Of a stretch of DNA of 64,000 bases, positions 17,022 through 25,870 are shown piece by piece. The notes under the pieces were generated by a model. That model searched no databases. It saw only the letters and a list, made by a program, of their open reading frames with translations, and was not told the origin of the DNA. How positions within the stretch are numbered: position 1 is the stretch's first letter; each line of letters starts with the position of its first letter. This DNA is from Bradyrhizobium sp. Ec3.3 (GTDB lineage: Bacteria > Pseudomonadota > Alphaproteobacteria > Rhizobiales > Xanthobacteraceae). The translations under genes and the position numbers were made by a program. Location: NCBI RefSeq assembly GCF_000472925.1, contig NZ_AXAS01000007.1, positions 47,485 to 111,484 of the forward strand. Direction: 5' to 3'.

Positions 17022-17036
17022 TGGTTCTATAATCAT
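17022..17036. promoter_or_regulatory. Candidate operator/promoter element before the ABC importer operon
   Basis: TGGTTCTATAATCAT is an imperfect palindrome 9 bp before the ATPase start codon. It shares GTTCTATAATYATA with the site before the TonB receptor and GGTTCTATA with the site before phnF. It also contains a TATAAT hexamer; if that is a -10 box the transcript would be nearly leaderless. No convincing -35 was seen, which favours an operator role. Confidence 0.5.
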
Positions 17037-17044
17037 AATCGCCA

Positions 17045-18238
17045 ATGGCGACCCAGATGATGAGGAATGCTTTGGCAGGCGTATCAATCCACGGAATTTC
17101 TAAATCGTTCGACTCCGCTCCCATCCTCAACGGGATTTCGCTCGACATTCGCGATGGGGAGTTTCTGACCCTGCTGGGTCCGTCGGGGTGTGGTAAATCC
17201 ACCCTTCTAAGAATCATCGCGGGGCTCGAGCAGCAGGATTGCGGGACTATCGAGGTTGCCGGAGTCAAAGTGGATCGCCTCCGCCCCAAACAGCGTGATG
17301 TTGCGATGGTGTTTCAGTCATACGCGCTCTACCCGCATATGACTGTCTCGGAAAATATGGCGCTGCCTCTGAAAATGCGTCGGCTTTCGGCTTGGCAGCG
17401 ACTTCCTGTCATCGGCGCTCTGCTTCCAAAAACTTGCGCGGTGAGCGCCGAGATCAAGACGGAGGTGGTGCGCACTGCGAAGGCGCTTGGGATCGATCAT
17501 CTCCTCGCGCACAAGCCTGGCCAACTTTCCGGCGGTCAACGCCAACGGGTTGCCGTCGGGCGGGCCATGGTTCGCCATCCCGCAGTGTTTCTGATGGACG
17601 AGCCGCTCTCCAATCTGGACGCGAAGTTGCGCGTCCAGATGCGCGGCGAAATCAAGGAACTGCATCGTCGTCTTGGCGTAACCTTCATCTACGTCACTCA
17701 CGATCAGACGGAAGCAATGACCATGTCCGATCGCATCGCGGTCATGCTGAATGGTCAACTGGCACAAGTGGCGTCGCCGCGGCAGATTTATGCCTGTCCC
17801 GCCGATCGGCGTGTCGCCGAATTGATAGGCTCGCCCAAGATCAACCTGCTCGAGGCCACAGCGAGGAGTGAGGGACTCTTGACTGTTGCCGGGTCTGCGC
17901 TTGCGGTCGACAATAAGCTGGATTCCGGAAGCAGCGTCACGCTTGGTATCCGCCCAGAGTCGCTGCAGCCCGCCGAGTGGGCTGGCCTGAATACATTGAC
18001 GGGTCGGCTGCGCTATGTCGAGCACGTTGGCGCCGATCTTTTTGCCCATGTCGACGTCCCCGGCTCAAGCGAACCTTTGGTTGCGCGCCTTCCAGTCGAA
18101 CTCGCCTCAAACTTTCAATCCGACCAAATTGTGCATCTCCAGATTCGGCGCGAACAGGTGTTGCTGTTCTCCGCAGATGGGCGCCGAGTTTCCGAAGGCG
18201 ATGCTAGGGTTACACCGCTTCGGAGCTACGCACAGTGA
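17045..18238 (+). CDS. ABC importer ATPase, UgpC/MalK type
   Basis: A 397-residue ATP-binding subunit with Walker A GPSGCGKSTLL, Q-loop MVFQSYALYPHMTV, signature LSGGQRQRVAVGRAMVRHP, Walker B VFLMDEPLSNLDAKLR and the H-switch VTHDQTEAMTMSDRIAVM. A C-terminal OB-fold (TOBE) regulatory domain follows (IRPESLQPAEW). This is the CUT1/MalK class that energises sugar and glycerol-phosphate importers. An insertion of about 20 residues after ALPLKMRR (LSAWQRLPVIGALLPK) is unusual. The stop overlaps the next permease start. With phnF upstream and palA-like genes adjacent, the solute is probably a phosphonate. Confidence 0.92.
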   Translation: MATQMMRNALAGVSIHGISKSFDSAPILNGISLDIRDGEFLTLLGPSGCGKSTLLRIIAGLEQQDCGTIEVAGVKVDRLRPKQRDVAMVFQSYALYPHMTVSENMALPLKMRRLSAWQRLPVIGALLPKTCAVSAEIKTEVVRTAKALGIDHLLAHKPGQLSGGQRQRVAVGRAMVRHPAVFLMDEPLSNLDAKLRVQMRGEIKELHRRLGVTFIYVTHDQTEAMTMSDRIAVMLNGQLAQVASPRQIYACPADRRVAELIGSPKINLLEATARSEGLLTVAGSALAVDNKLDSGSSVTLGIRPESLQPAEWAGLNTLTGRLRYVEHVGADLFAHVDVPGSSEPLVARLPVELASNFQSDQIVHLQIRREQVLLFSADGRRVSEGDARVTPLRSYAQ

Positions 18239-19158
18239 AGGCGCAACAGGCATCTGTTGTCGATCGACGCTCACGGGTCGAAACAGGATTTGCGGAAACG
18301 CTTGCCGGCTATACCCTAGCCGGGCCGGCTTTGGTCCTCATCTTTGCGCTGTTCATCCTGCCCGGAGCTGCCGTTCTCGCGATTGCCACGACCGATTGGC
18401 ATCTCGGAGCAAAGACACTGTCATTCGTTGGCGCGGCGAACTTCACAAGCCTGTTCGCCGATAGGGTGTTCCGCGCGGCGCTCTTCAACACGGCCGTATA
18501 TGTCCTCATGGTTGTGCCAAGCACGCTGGTTCTCGGGCTCTCCCTGGCTCTCCTGATCGAGAGCGGCAAGAGCCTGCGCGCCTTCTATCGCGCGGTGCAC
18601 TTCTTGCCGTTTATGACCTCACTTGCTGCCATGGCAATCGTGTGGGAGGCGCTGCTGCATCCGACCATAGGTCTGGTCAATCAGGTATTCGGGTTGATCG
18701 GTTTGCCGACCGCCAACTGGCTGCGCAGCGAGGCGACCGTGTTGCCCATCCTCGCGATCATCGGTACCTGGCAAAGTCTTGGCTTGGCACTGGTGCTGTT
18801 TCTCGCGGGCCTCAAGGCCATTCCGCAGGATCTCTATGACGCTGCCGACATCGATGGCGCCGATGGGGTGCTGGATCGCTTGCGGGTCGTGACCCTGCCG
18901 TCGCTAGCTCCGGTCTCGCTCTTCGTGCTTATCGTCGTGACGCTGCGCGCTTTCGCGGCCTTCGATATTGTCCAGATCCTGACGCGGGGAGGGCCTGGCG
19001 ACGCGTCTGTCATGCTGCTGTACGCTCTCTACCGAGAGAGTTTTGAGTATCTGACAACCGGCTACGGGGCGGCTATCGCTGTTATCTTTCTGGTGATTGT
19101 CATCGCTCTTGCAATGCTTCAGACGCGTGTCGTGAACAGCCGGACGTCCCGCTCATGA
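18235..19158 (+). CDS. ABC importer permease 1, UgpA type
   Basis: A 307-residue inner-membrane permease with six predicted hydrophobic segments. The EAA coupling loop is DLYDAADIDGADGVLDRLRV followed by VTLPSLAPVSLF, where it docks the ATPase. It belongs to the MalF/UgpA branch of CUT1 permeases. The gene overlaps the ATPase stop (GTGA) and the second permease start (ATGA), so the operon is translationally coupled. Substrate is inferred from neighbours as for the ATPase. Confidence 0.9.
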   Translation: MKAQQASVVDRRSRVETGFAETLAGYTLAGPALVLIFALFILPGAAVLAIATTDWHLGAKTLSFVGAANFTSLFADRVFRAALFNTAVYVLMVVPSTLVLGLSLALLIESGKSLRAFYRAVHFLPFMTSLAAMAIVWEALLHPTIGLVNQVFGLIGLPTANWLRSEATVLPILAIIGTWQSLGLALVLFLAGLKAIPQDLYDAADIDGADGVLDRLRVVTLPSLAPVSLFVLIVVTLRAFAAFDIVQILTRGGPGDASVMLLYALYRESFEYLTTGYGAAIAVIFLVIVIALAMLQTRVVNSRTSRS

Positions 19159-19988
19159 CATTGCCTATGAAAATCCTGGCCGGCGCGGTCCGCCACGCTA
19201 TATTGCTTACGACCGGTTCTCTCGTTCTAGCGCCCTTTGTCTGGATGGTGAGTTTGTCTCTCAAGCCGCCGGCCGAACTCTTTTCGTCGAGCTTCACACT
19301 GCTGCCGCAGCATTGGTTTGCGGTGGAAAACTACGCTAGGGCGCTCACCGAAGCGCCGTTGCCAAGATATATGCTGAATGGCGTGATCGTATGCGCGGCG
19401 ATCCTTCTGCTGCAAATCATGATTTGCGCGCCGGCCGCCTATGCGCTCGCAAAAGTTCGTTTCGCCGGTCGCCAGGTTATGTTCGGGTTCGTGCTGATCG
19501 GGCTGCTCATTCCGCATCAGGTGCTAGCGTTGCCGCTGTTCATTCTCTGCTACGGCCTCGGAATTTTCAACACTTATGCCGCGCTGATCTTCCCGTTTGT
19601 CGTCTCACCCTTCGGCATCTTCCTGTTCCGCCAGTTCTTTATGTCTATCCCCGACGACATCGTCCATGCGGCTCGCCTCGATGGTCTCTCGGAGCTGAGC
19701 ATCGTCTGGCGAATCATGCTGCCGATGTCGCTTCCTGCCGTCCTCGCCTTTTCGATTGTCTCGGTTGTTAGCCATTGGAACGATCTCTTCTGGCCACTCC
19801 TCGTGGTGCGCTCTCAAGAGTTCATGCCTCCGTCACTCGGCATCGTCACCTTCGCCAATGCGGAAGCCGGCAATGACTACGGACCCTTGATGGCAGGGGC
19901 TACCGTGGTTGTCGCACCACTGGTCATTTCCTTTCTTGCGGCCCAGCGTTGGTTTATCGAAGGGCTCACGGCCGGAAGCATCAAATGA
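19155..19988 (+). CDS. ABC importer permease 2, UgpE type
   Basis: A 277-residue MalG/UgpE-type permease with six hydrophobic segments. The EAA loop is IVHAARLDGLSELSIVWRIM followed by LPMSLPAVLAFSIVSVV. The conserved LIPHQVLALPLF turn and the final WFIEGLTAGSIK are typical of the family. ATG overlaps the previous stop and its own TGA overlaps the start of the binding-protein gene, giving a four-gene coupled operon. Confidence 0.9.
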   Translation: MTLPMKILAGAVRHAILLTTGSLVLAPFVWMVSLSLKPPAELFSSSFTLLPQHWFAVENYARALTEAPLPRYMLNGVIVCAAILLLQIMICAPAAYALAKVRFAGRQVMFGFVLIGLLIPHQVLALPLFILCYGLGIFNTYAALIFPFVVSPFGIFLFRQFFMSIPDDIVHAARLDGLSELSIVWRIMLPMSLPAVLAFSIVSVVSHWNDLFWPLLVVRSQEFMPPSLGIVTFANAEAGNDYGPLMAGATVVVAPLVISFLAAQRWFIEGLTAGSIK

Positions 19989-21256
19989 AAGTTCTGAAGA
20001 TCAAGGGTCTACGCTGCTCGATTGCTGCGGTTATCCTCGGTAGTGCTTTGACCGCAAATATTGCCCATGCCCAGTCTGTCTTGCGCGTTTCCGCGATACC
20101 CTCGATCTTCTCAAAGACATTTCGCGCACTGGCATCCGCGTTCGAAAAAGAGAACCCTGACGTTCGCATCGATCTTGACGTCTCGCAGTTCGACCAGCTC
20201 GCAATAATGCGGCAGACTCTCCGAATGGCGGTCTTTGGCGACTTGCCAGACGTCTCTTTTCAGGGCTCCAACTATCTCCGCATACTTTCAGACCGTGATT
20301 TGCTGATTCCGCTGGACAGCTTTATCAAGACCGACCCGGCGTGGACCTCCGAACTTTATTCTTCCTCGGTGGTGTCGACCGGCCGTATTGGCAAGACGAC
20401 CTATGGTCTGGGCGTCGGGATGTCCTTTCCCATTATCTTTTACAACAAGTCTCTCGTTTCGAAGGTTCAGGAGGGAGCCAACTCGCTGCCGCGCAGTTGG
20501 GATGGCATCCTCGACGTCGCCGCACGAATCCAGTCGGAAAACACCCACGTCCTCGGATTTTTCTCCCGATACAACTCATTCATATTTCAAGGCCTCGTGG
20601 GTTGCTTCGGCGGATCCATGATGAATTCCGACGACTCGCGGATCGCCTTTACGGACAGTCCCGGCCAAGAGGCGATGCAATTGATACGCCGCATCGGTGC
20701 TGCCGGGCAGGCGAAGGTTGACATGACCACATCGCAGGCGCGGCAGGCGTTCACGGGAGGACAGACCGCGATCCTCCTGGATTCGAGCAGCAGCCTCGCA
20801 TCATTTGAAAGCGAGGCGGCCGGCCGGTTCGAAATCGGCACGGCTCCGCTCCCGATGACAGGAAGCGACGCCTCGCTTCCGGCGGCCGGCATAACAGTCG
20901 TCATGCACACGACTGACCCGGCCCGCCAAGCCGTTGCATGGCGTTTCATGAAATTTGTAACCGGGGCAGAAGGGCAAAGCGTGGTCGGAACGACGACCGG
21001 CTATGTTCCCGCCAACGAAATCGCGATCGCTAGGCCTGGTCCCCTCGCCACCTACCATGCGGCGCATCCGAATATGCAGGCGGCGCTGAATTCCGTCGCG
21101 CACAGTCGAGGCTGGTACGCCTTCCCAGGCGAAAACGGCGGCCGGATTGATGTGATGATCGAGGATCGCGCAGGCGAGGTCATGAGGCTTCGGCAACTTC
21201 CAACGCCGGCGCTCGATCGTCTCGCCGAAGAAATCAGGAACTTGCTTCCAAAATAA
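19985..21256 (+). CDS. Extracellular solute-binding protein, UgpB/MalE type
   Basis: A 423-residue periplasmic binding protein with a signal peptide (basic MKVLKIKGLR, hydrophobic core IAAVILGSALTANIA, cleavage after AHAQ). Mature sequence follows cluster B type 1 binding proteins: FEKENPDVRIDLD, GDLPDVSFQGSNYLRILSD, GLGVGMSFPIIFYNKSL and AWRFMKFVTGAEGQSV. It captures the solute for the two permeases. ATG at 19985 overlaps the permease stop. An upstream GTG/TTG start would destroy the signal peptide. A decayed copy of its last 35 codons lies about 900 bp downstream. Confidence 0.92.
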   Translation: MKVLKIKGLRCSIAAVILGSALTANIAHAQSVLRVSAIPSIFSKTFRALASAFEKENPDVRIDLDVSQFDQLAIMRQTLRMAVFGDLPDVSFQGSNYLRILSDRDLLIPLDSFIKTDPAWTSELYSSSVVSTGRIGKTTYGLGVGMSFPIIFYNKSLVSKVQEGANSLPRSWDGILDVAARIQSENTHVLGFFSRYNSFIFQGLVGCFGGSMMNSDDSRIAFTDSPGQEAMQLIRRIGAAGQAKVDMTTSQARQAFTGGQTAILLDSSSSLASFESEAAGRFEIGTAPLPMTGSDASLPAAGITVVMHTTDPARQAVAWRFMKFVTGAEGQSVVGTTTGYVPANEIAIARPGPLATYHAAHPNMQAALNSVAHSRGWYAFPGENGGRIDVMIEDRAGEVMRLRQLPTPALDRLAEEIRNLLPK

Positions 21257-22184
21257 TGGTAGGTACTCCCGACGACTCGAGTCGGCAATCGTTGAAGGTT
21301 GCGGCGCGCTTTCGCAACTTCGCCCGCTGCGATCTTATGAGAATTCGAACCACTTGGACGACTGAGTGAAACTCCTGGTCCAATTGCGCCGACGGTCATG
21401 CCTCAGAGTCGGCGGAGCCGTAAGCACACGCCAACCGGAAAAACAGTGCGCGATCCCTTCTACCGTCACAGAGCTGTCGACGATCTCTTCTCTATTGCCT
21501 CGAGATTGTCAACAGCGAGAAGCGAGGATGGTTTCAGCCAGATCCCGCAGTAACGTCTGCGACAGCCGCCACTCGAAATTGCGAAAGAGTTCACAGAAGC
21601 GGCTGAAAACCTAGTGGGGTGGCCGGCCTCTGCTGCGCAGGCTCGCGTCCGTTAGAACCAATCCACTCTACACGATCAGTCGTTTCGCTAAGGACCTCGG
21701 CCAGAACCAAGAATGGTTACACGAAATCCGCCTACGAACTCGAACCTTAAAACGTTCTCCTCTACATCTGGGCCGTGCCAAGGAAACTCGCAAATCGGGG
21801 TGACCAAATTCGACGTTGAAAATCTCCAATAGCTCATCCGCAAATATCGAGAGATCAAGGACGATTGCCGCCACCGCGGCGGGCCCGCATAATTCACTGA
21901 TGTTCACCAAACGATAAGGACTGGGATACGCCACGGGTATGGCTGGAAACTGGGTGGAGGTGATCACTCTGGTGATCTCTTGGTCATTTTTCGTAGTACC
22001 GTTTTGCGACACGAATTGCGAAAGGAAAGCGAAGATGCCAGCGCCCCATTTGCAGAGTGAAATCACGCATGCCGAGTTTACTCGAATAGCGGACGCCTGA
22101 ACTTGGCACCACCTCGCGTGAAATCGCATCCCCGGAAAATTGAGCAAAGGTGTTCCACAGCCGTTTCAGCTGCCGCTGCGGATT
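21257..22184. other. Region between the binding-protein gene and its downstream relic, no intact gene
   Basis: A perfect 12-bp palindrome CGACTCGAGTCG (21273-21284) lies 17 bp after the binding-protein stop but has no T-run. The rest shows many stops in all frames. A 159-residue minus-strand frame (21668-22147) has no recognisable motif. Around 22140-22184 weak similarity to the end of the binding-protein gene begins, so part of this region may be a decayed second copy of that gene. Confidence 0.5.
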
Positions 22185-22289
22185 GTGATGATTGAGGGTC
22201 GAGTCGGCGAGGTCATGAGGCTTCGGCAAGCTCCAGCTCCGGCGCTCGAGCGCCTTGCCGACGATATTAGGGCCCTGCTGCCCAAATAA
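22185..22289 (+). pseudogene. Relic of a second solute-binding-protein gene (last 35 codons)
   Basis: In frame, GTG at 22185 to TAA at 22287-22289 encodes VMIEGRVGEVMRLRQAPAPA then LERLADDIRALLPK. The intact binding protein ends VMIEDRAGEVMRLRQLPTPA then LDRLAEEIRNLLPK. Similarity continues in the DNA past the stop (AATAATGG-GGCA-ACTCC). Upstream the copy fades. This is a duplicated or recombined tail, not an expressed gene. Confidence 0.8.
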
Positions 22290-22524
22290 TGCGGCAGGCA
22301 CTCCTGCGACGCGTCGTCAAACTCTAAAGACGAGCGCATTCGCAGCTTTCGCGCGCCATCAATTGCTAGACCCTAAGCCCATTGCATTGGCTCCAAGCGC
22401 CGAGGGCCTCGCCTTGCGATCGCACTAGCAATCGATTCCATCCCGCAGCGGCACCGACCAGCACCAGGGCACTCAGCAAGAGAAAAGCGCATGATCTTCC
22501 GACTGTCACAAAACCGTCTGAACT

Positions 22525-22543
22525 AACCTATAATTATAGAACA
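22525..22543. promoter_or_regulatory. Candidate operator/promoter element before the TonB receptor operon
   Basis: AACCTATAATTATAGAACA is a near-palindrome 60 bp before the receptor start. Its reverse strand contains GTTCTATAATTATA, matching the element before the ABC operon (GTTCTATAATCATA at 17024) at 13 of 14 positions. It includes TATAAT. Shared control by the PhnF-type regulator is a testable inference. Confidence 0.5.
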
Positions 22544-22602
22544 AATAGATGGGGCGCCGCCGACGATGAGGTGGCCCAAACGGGCAACAGGAGGGGTTAT
22601 AA

Positions 22603-24747
22603 ATGCGACGAGTTTCGAGTACCGCAGGCAGGCGGAAGAAGAGGCGGTACGTCATCGATGCCGCGCTTTGGCTGGCTGCGAGCGTTCCGCCGGTGGCGGG
22701 AGCAACAGGTGCTCTCGCCCAGACGACAGACCTCGGAACTGTCCAGACATCCGACAGTGCTGTCGATGTCAATTCGGCCGTGTATCAAGCTCCAACGACA
22801 ACGCCGTTGACGGTGACGCAGCCGACCTCCGTTATCGACAAGCACTACATCGAGAACAACATTCCGGCGACCGCCAACTTCGACAGTGTCATCAACGTTG
22901 CGCCGAGCGTGATGGTTCAGCCGAGCGGAAGCGGTGGAGATGATGCCAAGATCTCGATCCGCGGCTTCCAGAACGGCCAATTCAACGTCACGCTGGATGG
23001 AATTCCGCTTCGGGCCTTCAACCTCACCCAGCGCAGCGGCTCTTTCATCATGACAAATGATCTCGGGCAGGTCACTGTCGATCGGGGTCCGGGCACGGCG
23101 TCGACTGTAGGCGATGCGACGTTCGGTGGCACGGTGGGACTCCAAACCAAGTCACCAATGTCGTCCTTGGCTACAACGGCAACCACGGGCTACGGCAGCT
23201 TCAATACGCAGCTCTACGGCATCCAGCTTGATTCCGGTCAGCTCAAAAGCGCGAACGGTGCCTCGTTCTTCCTTGACACGCAGTTTACGAAAAGCGACGG
23301 CTATTTCACCAACGTTGCCAAAGAGCGGGAAAACGTGGCGCTGAAGCTTGTGCAGCCGCTCAGCGACAATACCACCCTCACTTTCGTTTCGATCAACAAT
23401 AATGACCTACGAAATTATTTTTCGGGTGCATCGCTCGCCCAGATCAAGGCCTACGGCCCAAACTACGGACTATCCTCCTCCCCGAACCAGCAGAACTACG
23501 CGGGCTACAACCGCTGGACTTTAACGACTGACTTCGAGTACCTCGGCCTCAAGTCTGACTATGGCGACGGCTGGCATCTTGACCAGAAGCTCTACACCTA
23601 CGGCTACAGGGAGCACCCCTCGTTCTATGGCCTGGATGTCAGTAATAACTCCGGTCCCGGTACGGTGTTCGGCGCCAGCGACGTGCCGGGCACGTTAGGT
23701 CAAGTACACTTCCGCTCCTATGGCGATGTGGTCGCGATCACCAAAGACCTGCCTGACGGAGACGTGAAGTTTGGTGCATGGGCCGAGCACCAGCCGAGCT
23801 ATCGGGGTAGCTTTAAGGTCGACATGACTTTGGCGCAGCAATACATATCCACCAACTACGATCAACACATGACGCTTAATACATTTCAACCTTACCTAGA
23901 AGGAGATTGGAAGCCATTACCTGGCCTGACGATCACGACCGGTGCCAAATACGCCAATGTCGAGCGCAGCTATGAATCGTTGGTAGATCCGAACACACAC
24001 GGGGTGGCGCAGTATGACCAGACCTGGGCGAAGGTACTGCCGTCGCTTGCAGCGAACTACAAGCTGTCGCCTAATTGGTCGGTCTATGCCCAAGCCGCGG
24101 AAGGGTTCTTGACCCCACCCAATGCTCTGCCCGGCAGCGCCAATGTCCAACCTCAAACTACCTGGAACTATCAGGTTGGTACGAGCTATCAGAGTAAGAC
24201 CTTCACGCTTGCTGGCGATGTCTATTACATCGACTTCCAGAACATGATCGCATCGCAGACGATCGGCGGGATTGCTAACTACTTCAACCAAGGTGGCGCA
24301 ATCTACAAGGGTATCGAACTCGAAGGAACGGTTCACGTCGGCAACGGCTTCAGCGTTTTCGGCAATGGCAGCCTTAACAGTGCCAAGAGCACCCAGACCG
24401 GGCTATGGATTCAAGAGGCGCCCAACGCGACGCTTGCAGGCGGCCTGATTTACGAAGAGGGTAACTGGCACGCCTCGCTGACGGACAAATGGGTAGGTTC
24501 CCGGTTCGGCGACGTCGGGCAAAAGCAACCGCTATCACCATTTAATCAGCTCGACATGGCCGTTACGTACAAGGTCAAAAACCCTCTGCCCAATCTGGCG
24601 GCGGTGACCGCAAAATTCGGGATCAACAATATCCTCGACAGTCGTACAATTGTAGATTTCGCCGGCTATTCCGGCGTTTCGGTAACACCGCTGTTCTATA
24701 CACAGATCGGCCGGAACATCTATAGCAGCCTGACTGTGCAGTTCTGA
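22603..24747 (+). CDS. TonB-dependent outer-membrane receptor
   Basis: A 714-residue protein with a signal peptide (hydrophobic ALWLAASVPPVAGATGALAQ), a plug domain (NFDSVINVAPSVMVQPSG, ISIRGFQNGQFNVTLDGIPL, VDRGPGTASTVGDATFGGTV) and a 22-strand beta-barrel ending with aromatic residues at SSLTVQF. Strong GGGG-type ribosome site (CAGGAGGGG) lies before the ATG. It is the first gene of an operon with exbB, exbD and tonB, so the receptor has a dedicated energiser. The plug class resembles siderophore and metal-chelate receptors in general, but the ligand cannot be read from sequence. The upstream motif links it to the phosphonate importer. Confidence 0.92.
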   Translation: MRRVSSTAGRRKKRRYVIDAALWLAASVPPVAGATGALAQTTDLGTVQTSDSAVDVNSAVYQAPTTTPLTVTQPTSVIDKHYIENNIPATANFDSVINVAPSVMVQPSGSGGDDAKISIRGFQNGQFNVTLDGIPLRAFNLTQRSGSFIMTNDLGQVTVDRGPGTASTVGDATFGGTVGLQTKSPMSSLATTATTGYGSFNTQLYGIQLDSGQLKSANGASFFLDTQFTKSDGYFTNVAKERENVALKLVQPLSDNTTLTFVSINNNDLRNYFSGASLAQIKAYGPNYGLSSSPNQQNYAGYNRWTLTTDFEYLGLKSDYGDGWHLDQKLYTYGYREHPSFYGLDVSNNSGPGTVFGASDVPGTLGQVHFRSYGDVVAITKDLPDGDVKFGAWAEHQPSYRGSFKVDMTLAQQYISTNYDQHMTLNTFQPYLEGDWKPLPGLTITTGAKYANVERSYESLVDPNTHGVAQYDQTWAKVLPSLAANYKLSPNWSVYAQAAEGFLTPPNALPGSANVQPQTTWNYQVGTSYQSKTFTLAGDVYYIDFQNMIASQTIGGIANYFNQGGAIYKGIELEGTVHVGNGFSVFGNGSLNSAKSTQTGLWIQEAPNATLAGGLIYEEGNWHASLTDKWVGSRFGDVGQKQPLSPFNQLDMAVTYKVKNPLPNLAAVTAKFGINNILDSRTIVDFAGYSGVSVTPLFYTQIGRNIYSSLTVQF

Positions 24748-24775
24748 CGCCACACCATCATCGAAGGAATTGAGC

Positions 24776-25459
24776 ATGACTCTGGATCGTCTCTCCGAAC
24801 TCGCGGCGCAGTCCGACGGCATTCTCTATGTTATGGCCATCCTACTGTTAATCGCGCTCACCGTGATTATCGATCGCTTCTGGTATCTTGGCCGGACCAT
24901 ACGTCGCGGAAAGCACGTCACCAGCACCGTTTCGCAATTCGGGCATCTAGATCGGAGGACGCTTGCAGACCTCGTCGAGAAATCGCCACGGCTGCCGCAT
25001 CGCGCCTTGCTGGAAGTGCCGCTGCACCATTCCGAGCTGAAGGATGCGCATCGGATGTCCGAGCTGCTGGAGGAAGCAATCCTATGGCAAGTCCCCAAGC
25101 TGGATAGCCGCTTGTGGCTGCTCGACACCATCGTGACGCTCGCGCCTTTGCTAGGCCTTCTCGGCACGATCGCTGGCATGGTCAAGGCGTTCGCAGTTCT
25201 CGGCGACGCAGGCAATGCAGCGACGCAGATCACCGGTGGCGTCGGCGAGGCTCTGATCGCGACCGCATGCGGTCTGCTCATCGCCATTGTCGGTCTCGTT
25301 TGTTTCAACAGCCTGAACAACTGGACGCGGCTTATCGTTCATCAACTCGAGACTTTGAAGGTCTCTATGGTCAACCGCCTCGATGCGCCTCGGATCGCTG
25401 CAGGAGAAAAGCGTGCTCATGGTCCTGCAATCCACCCGGTCGCGAATACGGGGACCTGA
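24776..25459 (+). CDS. exbB: ExbB/TolQ/MotA proton-channel protein
   Basis: A 227-residue inner-membrane protein with three hydrophobic segments (YVMAILLLIALTVIIDRFWY; LAPLLGLLGTIAGMVKAFAV; EALIATACGLLIAIVGLVCF). The last two contain the conserved LLGLLGTIAGM and ALIATACGL motifs of the ExbB proton channel. ATG at 24776 follows GGAATTGAG; the gene begins 28 bp after the receptor stop and ends 2 bp before exbD. It powers the receptor together with ExbD and TonB encoded next. A decayed copy of its 3' end starts at about 33590. Confidence 0.92.
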   Translation: MTLDRLSELAAQSDGILYVMAILLLIALTVIIDRFWYLGRTIRRGKHVTSTVSQFGHLDRRTLADLVEKSPRLPHRALLEVPLHHSELKDAHRMSELLEEAILWQVPKLDSRLWLLDTIVTLAPLLGLLGTIAGMVKAFAVLGDAGNAATQITGGVGEALIATACGLLIAIVGLVCFNSLNNWTRLIVHQLETLKVSMVNRLDAPRIAAGEKRAHGPAIHPVANTGT

Positions 25460-25461
25460 CA

Positions 25462-25857
25462 ATGCGATATTTCGAGATGCGGAAGGGCCGCATAGAAATC
25501 ATCCCGATGATCGACATCATGCTATTCCTGCTGGTGTTCTTCATCATGATCACGTTGCGAATGATCCCGGCGACCGGCATCGCCTCGCAGCTTCCGCAAA
25601 GCAGCACTGCACAGGATCTCCCCCACCCAAAGATCGTCGTTACCCTGTTTGCCGACGGCGCTATCGAGACGGATGGGCAAAAACTAACTATTGACGATCT
25701 GACGACAAAATTGGCCAGCGAGCCGGACCGCGAGCACGCTGCCGTTACCATTGCCGGAGCCGGAACCGCCACGCTCCAGAATCTTCTCGCAGTGATGGAT
25801 GCGTGCCGCAAAGCCGGCATTGTTCAGGTGGGACTAGCCGCGAAGGAAACCAAGTAG
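25462..25857 (+). CDS. exbD: ExbD/TolR biopolymer transport protein
   Basis: A 131-residue protein with a short cytosolic start, one transmembrane helix (IDIMLFLLVFFIMITLRMIP) containing the essential Asp of PMIDIML, and a periplasmic domain (KIVVTLFADGAIETDGQKLT). These are the hallmarks of ExbD. It follows exbB by 2 bp and precedes tonB by 13 bp. A broken copy of this gene is at about 33697-34052. Confidence 0.92.
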   Translation: MRYFEMRKGRIEIIPMIDIMLFLLVFFIMITLRMIPATGIASQLPQSSTAQDLPHPKIVVTLFADGAIETDGQKLTIDDLTTKLASEPDREHAAVTIAGAGTATLQNLLAVMDACRKAGIVQVGLAAKETK

Positions 25858-25870
25858 GAGTGCAATCGTT

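Noticed and set aside
17022..17036. TATAAT before the ABC operon as a simple -10 box
   Set aside because: Not excluded, but no -35 box lies 16-18 bp upstream and the start codon would be too close; the palindromic match with the TonB site suggests an operator.
21273..21284. Palindrome after the binding-protein gene as terminator
   Set aside because: It is only 12 bp without loop and lacks a T-run.
21668..22147. 159-residue minus-strand frame between the ABC and TonB operons
   Set aside because: No motif, no ribosome site and it overlaps the decayed binding-protein copy.
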